Shown here piece after piece: positions 57,690-64,000 of a DNA stretch of 64,000 bases (its first letter is position 1; the number at the start of each line of letters is the position of its first letter). Below the pieces are notes generated by a model, which made no database searches, had not been told where the DNA came from, and was given only the letters and a program-made list of their open reading frames with translations. Made by a program: the position numbers and the translations under genes. Origin of the DNA: Diabrotica undecimpunctata. Lineage: Eukaryota > Arthropoda > Insecta > Coleoptera > Chrysomelidae. The stretch covers positions 29,971,644 through 30,035,643 of the forward strand of contig NC_092806.1 in the NCBI RefSeq assembly GCF_040954645.1. Reading direction: 5' to 3'.

Positions 57690-58640
57690 AAGATTGAGTG
57701 TCGGTCCCAAGCCTGGATAAAGGAGGAGGGTTAGACGACAAGCTAGTATCTATCCCCAGAAAAAAACCATTACTACGAAAGCCGCAAACAAGGCTCAGAA
57801 TGGACGGATATTAAGGCAACGATATTGGCAACGAAACATCGATTTCTCTTTTGGGCCAGACCTCTCGCCCTCTTCAGCGAATTGAAAAGATACAAAACAT
57901 TGGTTTGGCAGCAATTCAGTAAACAAGATGGCGAGGGAAGGATATACAGGACACAAAAACACATTATCTTGTCAAGTGGTTTAGATACAAAAAATAAGGT
58001 CTTAAAACACCTCATAACAGACTTTCAAGCAGTTAATGAACAAATTTGTCGAATACGAATAAAGACTTACTACTTTAACTTAACCATAATAAGCGTTCAC
58101 TATCCAGCGAATGGACAAGATGAGGACAACAAAGTAGCATTTTAGCAATTACCAGAATAAACATATGACCTAACATCAAAATAGTTATAGGTGACACAAC
58201 CGCGTCAGGAATTAAAAAAGAATACACTGTATTGTATACAAAAGAATATCTTAAATAGAGACACGAATGAAAACGGCCAATATTTTATTGACTTTGCTAG
58301 TAAAAACATCATTATCAGTTCTATCATATGTTCCAACAAAAACATACACAAAGGTACCTGGATATTCCTTGGAGGAGATGGTGTAAACAAACAGATCACG
58401 TTTTGATAAAAAAGCGATCAGCAACAAGTATTTTAAACGTAAAAAGTTGACGAGGTGCATGCTTGCTGCTCAAACCACCCAAAGTTCAGGTACACTTTAG
58501 GTGTAGGATTAGCCGACAGGCAAAGCAAAATTAACCAAGAAAAGAAATTCTAGATCTGGGAAAACTAAAGGACCTGAAACTCATAAGAAATTTAAAGAAG
58601 ATATAAAAAGAAAGCTGACGAAATATAGAGGAAATAAATT
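57690..58640 (+). pseudogene. RTE-like LINE, 5' part and endonuclease
   Basis: Sequence near 57695 (gtcccaagcctggataaagg) looks like the leader of such LINEs. The plus strand then reads HIILSSGLDTKNKVLKHLIT, and further RIKTYYFNLTIISVHYPANG (57825-58145). In the next frame come RDTNENGQYFIDFASKNIII, SNKNIHKGTWIFLGGDGVNK and QITF (58191-58406). These are the APE-type endonuclease of the craniofacial-development-protein-2-like/RTE group. A stop after VAF and several after QITF end the reading. No reverse transcriptase follows in the same orientation directly. Confidence 0.75.
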
Positions 58641-58689
58641 AAAAACATTAGAAGACTATTTGATCCCAGCAATCATCTATGTTCTTGGT

Positions 58690-59490
58690 ATCTTCTAGTC
58701 TAATTTCCTAGAACTTGTTAATTTCTTACTTTCAGTGATATTTTGGAGGTTTTGTCTTTTTACCGACTTTCATCATGATTGTAGAGCTCATGAGAGTATG
58801 GTCTGACCGAATATCGGTACATGGGTAAGTCTGGACCGATTTAATGCAGTTTTCAAACCAAATAGACGATTATATAATTAATTTGGTTTCTAAAAATAGT
58901 GTCAGGCATACGTTTTGGTGGACAAAACCATGAATTCATAATTACAAATTTTTTCTCTTGGCAGAACTACACCAACCGTTTTCCTCTTTTATTTCGTTGT
59001 CCTAGACAAAACTTTCCAGTAATATTGAGAGTTCTTTTTGATCCCACTGTTGCATTGAAGTCCCCCATTGTAAAAGTAAGTTCATGTTTTTTTGTCATGG
59101 CTTCTGATACAAGTTGCTAAAATTGTCAATCACATTTTTCAATGAAGTTGGCGGGTAAACTTATATTATATTTATATTTACTGCGAATTAAGCTAATGAA
59201 ATTAGCATTACTTGATCTGATAATGGAACAAACTATCTTACAGACTGAGCAACTCTTTTGACTTGACTCGTCGTTTGTCCAAGAGTAATATATAGCCTTG
59301 AGAATTGTATTAACCCATTGTGTCCGTTGGTTGGGCACCTTGTTACCCAGACTTCTAATACATAGATATTGACTCAGCCCATCTCAAGCAAGGTAAGTAA
59401 GGTTTCTTGCTTTATATAACGTTTTAACATTCCACGTGCCTATTTTAATTTTTATGGGGAGGCTACTGGATGTGATAGAATACCCGCAGA
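58690..59490 (-). pseudogene. RTE-like LINE endonuclease, opposite strand
   Basis: From 59450 the minus strand reads KIGTWNVKTLYKARNL, the start of an RTE-type endonuclease. Further on are KKHELTFTMGDFNATVGSKR with TLNITGKFCLGQRNKRGKRL (about 59090-59000), and FCQEKKFVIMNSWF (about 58960). Catalytic words include TWN, MGDFNA and the late NQIN. In-frame stops (after LTYLA and near CDQF) inactivate it. It is a different, better aligned family copy than the plus-strand endonuclease at 57690-58640. Confidence 0.78.
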
Positions 59491-59514
59491 TACCCTCAAT
59501 AGGATACCCGCAAT

Positions 59515-60030
59515 TTAAGTTGGGAGGTAGGGACATAATAAAGATGATATATACAGAATACAGAGACAAGAGAGAATGTCAAACGGGTAGAATCAAGAGT
59601 ATCATCTGCCCAAACCATAAAAAGCGCGATAAAGTCCTCTGTCAAGACTATAGGAGAATCTCCTTGATATATTGTAGATATAAACGATTTACCAGTATAC
59701 TTAACCATAGTCTACAACCTCTCGCAGGGAAGATCATTGGAGAATATCAGGCAGGATTTAGGCAAGGAAGATCAACCATCGACCAACTACTCATAAACAA
59801 GCTTTAAGCAAAGCTTGCAAACATGACATAGATGTCTATAATATTTTGTGACTTTAAACAAGCATATGACTTAATAAACAGGGCACATTTATACAAAATA
59901 TTCACATAAGTGACTTTAAAACACCGCTCAAACCAGTTAAGCTCATCTGAATACGATAACGATACAATAACGGACACATTGACTCAGATACACATACAAC
60001 ATGAGATGGCAGACCCATTTCAAAAAACGT
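59515..60030 (+). pseudogene. LINE reverse transcriptase fragment
   Basis: Plus-strand reading: SIICPNHKKRDKVLCQDYRR with ISLIY, then LAGKIIGEYQAGFRQGRSTI followed by DQLLINKL and a stop. It continues IFCDFKQAYDLINRAHLYKI, the first catalytic Asp box. The rest of the domain, including the YADD box, is absent. It lies head-to-head against the minus-strand endonuclease at 58690-59490. Confidence 0.75.
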
Positions 60031-61260
60031 TATATTATAATATATAAATATACATTAGCTCAAACGGGCCCTAGAGGGCCAAGACTTAAACGATTTTCTT
60101 ACATTTGTTTCCTTTCTATCTTGTGCTAGGTTTCTCCAGTTTTGTACTCCTAACAATTGTAACGTTATAAACGTCACATTTTTATTAATTAATATTTAAA
60201 TAATTTTTTTATATTAATTTCTTTATTAATTTATTAATTCCTTCGCCTTCAGATTCGTTTTTACCATTTTTTATTCAAAAAGTTGTTGGCGTCCTATGTC
60301 TTTCTTTTCTTCTCTTTTTTTCCGGTAGAATAAATATTTGCCTTCTCTCTCTCATTCCGGTAGACTAAATATTCTGTTCTATGTTGACAGAAAAGCTAAT
60401 TCTATTATAGGCATACATCCTATGACATCTGTGCTAACTTCATTTCAGTCTCCCACTTATTTTTTGTCAATAAGCTTTTCTGACATAGTGGGATATGTTT
60501 TTTGTCTATAATTAAAGTTTATAAAAGAAGGTAAACATTATTATAAGCCTCATTTTATGGCCTAAAGAATTCTCTTGGGGTGAGTAATATATATTCTATA
60601 ATTCTGACAGCATTCTCAATATTCATAACCTTACTTCTTTTTAACCACGTTTTTCTTGTGCAGTGGGAATTTTAACAAATAATTTAACTAAGTTTAATAA
60701 TAATTATATTTCGTTTTATCCTTGCGATCTGCTATTTGTTTAATTGTAATTTTGTAAAAAGGCAAGGAAATTAAACCCTTTTTGATGTGTCTCTAATACA
60801 AGCCGTTTCTGATGTTTTAGTTTATTGGTTTATTAGCTGTATTTATTGGCCGAATTCAAGTTTTATTGTCTGTATAGAAGACTATTGGAGCTTTTATGGG
60901 AAATTTCAGAGTATAATATGGAACAACTGTAATATTGTACAACATACTCTGAAAGACCTAACCGTCTAATTGGTAGGCCACACAAGCAGCCCATTGATGC
61001 CATCGATGCCATAAGTATCATACACATTGTATTCATTGTAAAGCATTGGCAGGGTTGATTGTTTCCTATTTTTAATAAATATTATTAGTTAAAAATTGTT
61101 TTATTTGCTATCAGCTAAAGGTTCATGGTTTGATTTCTAGTTTAAGACAAGACGAACTTACACTTAAGATATTGAGCTAGGCGAAGCATAGACGATAAGC
61201 TCCCATTTTTGATTGAGGTATTATTTTTATAATAGTATTTCAATTATCTTTGGTAGTCAT
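60031..61260. other. AT-rich sequence, unclassified
   Basis: A phrase tccggtaga(a/c)taaatatt is present twice at about 60330 and 60357. A palindromic gggccctagagggcc-like word lies at about 60066. Nothing coding was recognised. Confidence 0.35.
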
Positions 61261-61269
61261 ATCGTTACA

Positions 61270-61740
61270 CAATTTCAAGTCTCCTTTTACCGATTCCATC
61301 CATTTTCTTATCCTTCCTTTCTTATCCTTTTCTCCTTATCCTTCCATCTATAGCTTCAGTTTTATGATTTTGCTTAATATTCTGGTTTCGCTAGCATAAA
61401 GCACAGGAGACGTATCATTCCATGTCACCTGCTACATGCTTAATTAACTGAGATGACTCTGAATGGTTTTAGATTGCTACCTAAAATAATAAAAGGGCAG
61501 TCAAACAGTAGTACTTGCTTGTTCCTATTAAATGTATACTGAATTTATGTAGGTGTTATCTATCCTGTTCTATTTCTATTTTGGTAGGCAAAAACCATGT
61601 AATTAGCAGAACTTCACCAACCTTTTCCTTTTTCATTTCGTTGTCCTAGACCGAAATTTACAGTAATATTGAGAGTACTTTCTGATTCCACTTGTGCATT
61701 AAATCTTTCCATGATAAGAGTAAGTTCGTGTTTTTTTTGT
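61270..61740 (-). pseudogene. Scattered RTE-like LINE pieces
   Basis: At 61290-61400 the minus strand reads VLYASETRILSKIIKL, the (Y)GSETW motif region after the reverse transcriptase. At about 61600-61735 it matches the endonuclease at 58970-59100 nucleotide for nucleotide with differences (gaacttcaccaacc, tttcgttgtcctagac). The translation is ITVNFGLGQRNEKGKG. The two are in an order that does not fit one intact element. Confidence 0.6.
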
Positions 61741-62075
61741 CATACATAGCCAATACTGCATTCTTTGCTACGAACCAAATATTTAAATTACGAGACGTAA
61801 CATTCCATGTAATAATAGTCGTTTTATTTTCCTAGCATATCTTATACCTGCTACATGCTTAATTTACTAAGTTGACTGGATCGTTTTAAATTGCTCCTTT
61901 TATTTTTCTAGCATGTCTCATATCTGCTACATGCTTAATTAAGTAAGTTGAATCTAGATGGTTTTATATTGCTCCTTATCTGAGATAACAAAAGGCAGTC
62001 AAATACTAGTACTTACTTGTTTTTATTTAATATATACTGAATAATTTATGTAGGTGTTATCTATTCCGTGTAATT
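61425..62075 (+). repeat. Segment of ~150 bases repeated two to three times
   Basis: The block at 61425-61570 (gctacatgcttaatta...gcagtcaaa...gtaggtgttatctat) recurs at about 61915-62075. A partial third copy lies at about 61850-61910. The copies flank the LINE endonuclease fragment. Confidence 0.7.
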
Positions 62076-62089
62076 TTAAATTTCTTTCC

Positions 62090-62164
62090 ACAGGTTCTTG
62101 TCTGGGAAACTATCATAGGCCTTTAGAAGGTCCACAAATACAATGTGCAATTCAGCGTTAAGCA

Positions 62165-62165
<1 letters not shown>
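62090..62165 (-). pseudogene. Short LINE reverse transcriptase fragment
   Basis: The minus strand reads LNAELHIVFVDLLKAYDSFP followed by DKNLWKEI, the first catalytic box of a LINE reverse transcriptase like that at 4490-5062. It is cut off on its N-terminal side by the (TA)n tract. Confidence 0.7.

Positions 62166-62170
<5 letters not shown>

Positions 62171-62229
<59 letters not shown>
62171..62229. repeat. (TA)n microsatellite at a Penelope end
   Basis: Pure TA alternation between a LINE fragment and the 3' end of the minus-strand Penelope-like element. Confidence 0.95.
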
Positions 62230-62232
<3 letters not shown>

Positions 62233-62310
62233 AATACTTTTTTCTTTTTGGGTGTGGTAGTCAATAAAAAATAGAGCTTTGCTAAAGCGTACTATTTATT
62301 CTGAATCCAA

Positions 62311-62342
62311 GCTTTTGGTGGTTTTTTGCCACCTTTATCAAG
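62311..62342 (-). ncRNA. Degenerate hammerhead-like motif in the Penelope tail
   Basis: The minus strand reads cttgataa, then a hairpin ggtgg/ccacc around a gcaaaaaa loop, then aaaagc. The spacing matches the CTGATGA-hairpin-GAAA arrangement at 7524 and 49601, but the core bases have changed (CTTGATAA, AAAA). I regard it as the decayed counterpart of those motifs. Confidence 0.35.
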
Positions 62343-62952
62343 GTCTACAAAGAAAATTACTATGTTGTAACAATTTGAATGGTGCACAAAAAGGCTATAA
62401 AAAACTATAAAAAATTTACCCGAATGTAAGATTCGTGGCATAAACAACAACGTTAAATAACATGATAATACTGAAATTGCAACTAAACTTAAAAATGTTA
62501 CTGTTAAAAAGACACTTTAAAAATTAATAAATATGTTAAAAGTTAAAAACAAAATGAAGGACGACATGTTAAAACAGTCGTCGTTGCAAGCTTGATTTCA
62601 GTCACATTTTACGAGCAGAAAGAGAAAGGGGGTGGACAATTATTGTTTAAATAGTTTGAAGAAAATACAAAAAACAACTTTGAAACTAACGTCTCACAAA
62701 ATACTGTTTATGAATTTTAGTACTACCAACTGTATTACCAACTTGAAATTAAGCGGGAAATTAAAAATGTTATTTATAACATAAGCAATCGAAAGAAAAT
62801 AGTATTTAGTAAATAGGTTTAGAAAAAATAATAACTCAAACAAAACAAAACTGAATTAGTAACTGAAGTTTGATCAAAAATATTCAATTAATAATGAAAT
62901 TTTAAAAAAAGGAGAAAAGAAAAAAAAAGAAAACTCTGAGATTCAAAATTGC

Positions 62953-63991
62953 TCAGTCAAAAGTCAATATAAAATTGTAAATTTTGCTAAGATTCTGGAT
63001 CTCAGATCTTTCATTCAGATTGTTATTATCACTCTTGCTGATATGTACCATCTCTAAGAAAGTTCTCTTAAATTTATTTTTCTCTCTGGCTAATATTTTT
63101 ACATTGTTGAAATCTATCTTATGGTCTAGATCGATAGTATGCTCTGCCAAAGCACAAGTAGGTTTGTTTAATCTACAATCACTCTTATGAGAAATGATAC
63201 GGCTAGACAGATTCCTTCCAGTTTCACCAATGTACGTGGATGGACATTCAGTACATTGAATGCAATAAACAACATCTGTAGTCTCTAGAGTGGTTGTTTT
63301 ATTTTGCTATACAGCTGACGTATGGTTTTGATGTTCTTGTTAGCTATTTTGATATTCTTAAAGCCTTTAAAAATCTTAGTGAGTTCAATAGTTTCGGAAT
63401 ATATGGAAGGGCATAAAAATACACACTTGTTGAAGCTGAATTATTTTGTGCTGAGGGCACTGATTGTGACATAGTAAGTCTGTTGTTTCTATTAACAAAG
63501 GGAACATTAAAAATTAATTTATTAATCAGTCTTAGAGGATATGAATTTTCAACAAAAATATTACGTAAGAGGTTGAGATCATGTTGGAGATAATTAGGAT
63601 GAGATAACCTTTTGACACGTTCTTTCATCGCTAGGACTAAATTAGTTTTCATCCTAGGAGGATGGTAAGAGTGGTAGCTTATGAATCTATTGCTACATAT
63701 GGGTTTCCTATACCATTGTGTTTTCACAACATTATCCTCACATCTATGCAATCTCATGTCAAGGAAAGGCAAAGATCCCTCCCGCTCCTCCTCGCACGTG
63801 AATTGCAAGTGTGGGTTTCGTTGGTTGAACACATTTAACGTAGAATGTATAGAGTCTGCAGGTAGTTCCAAGATTAAGTCATCCACATATCTCTTTATGA
63901 ACGGTATTTCAAAATTGATTTGTTGCAAACAGTCTTCAATCAAGTCGTCTAAGACATAATTGCACAGTATTGGTGAAATAGTGGAACCCAT
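62953..63991 (-). pseudogene. Penelope-like element: reverse transcriptase end and GIY-YIG nuclease
   Basis: From 63991 the frame is open for 215 codons: MGSTISPILCNYVLDDL, then IPFIKRYVDDLILELP (catalytic YVDD), GSLPFLDMRLHR and SYHPPRMKTNLVLAMK. It stops after ALRISK (63344). Downstream in another frame are VVYCIQCTECPSTYIGETGR followed by NLSSRIISHKSD (about 63180-63290) and CALAEHTIDLDHKIDF to FILTFD (63150-62953). This gives the Penelope order, reverse transcriptase then GIY-YIG. At least one frameshift and one stop separate the parts. The element runs off the right edge of the window; its 3' sequence extends to about 62230. Confidence 0.9.
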
Positions 63992-64000
63992 TGGAGTACC

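Overview
The window looks like insect nuclear DNA, most likely from a large, repeat-rich beetle genome. The insect call rests on very AT-rich sequence, gt/ag introns, long (TA)n tracts, and a dense layered population of transposons of families typical of insects. The beetle call is an inference from that mixture and is not proven. I find no intact host gene, rRNA, confident tRNA or CRISPR array. Almost every coding trace is a decayed transposon gene with stops and frameshifts.

Layout, left to right. 0.6-9.5 kb: a LINE tail, a complete hAT element (813-3328) with an 8-bp target duplication, LINE pieces, a minus-strand LINE with a (TAG)n tail inserted in one copy of a two-copy repeat, a decayed Jockey/R1-like LINE, a long hairpin, a Penelope-like tail with a hammerhead-like motif, and a piggyBac pseudogene. 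11.6-18.1 kb: a degenerate multi-exon gene of a many-copy insect family of unknown function, split by a 3.3-kb pogo/Tigger element (14061-17393). 18.8-24.9 kb: a Tc1 element, a candidate solo LTR inside a (TA)n tract, a Penelope GIY-YIG fragment and a Jockey-like LINE. 25-28 kb: unclassified repeats.

28.1-33.2 kb: a tandem duplication beside an internally deleted piggyBac. One copy is interrupted by a second hAT element (28322-31785) that carries an antisense THAP-domain gene fragment, itself split by a LINE. 34-43 kb: a LINE endonuclease fragment, a mariner, a DUF4817-type Tc1/mariner element present as inverted copies and split by a LINE with a 16-bp target duplication, a foldback-type MITE, and another mariner relic. 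43.8-57 kb: two copies of one Tc1 family, a TA-flanked MITE keeping a transposase first exon, RNase H LINEs, a Penelope C-terminus and nested LINE tails. 57.7-64 kb: RTE-like LINE endonuclease and RT pieces, and a Penelope-like element running off the right edge.

The genes do not form a pathway. What the window records is an order of insertions, which can be read from target-site duplications, interrupted open frames and empty-site paralogues. The most interesting items are the THAP fragment inside the hAT element, the hammerhead-like motifs in three Penelope-type tails, the pogo element with its intron, acidic C-terminal repeats and arrays of subterminal motifs, and the unnamed multi-exon family.
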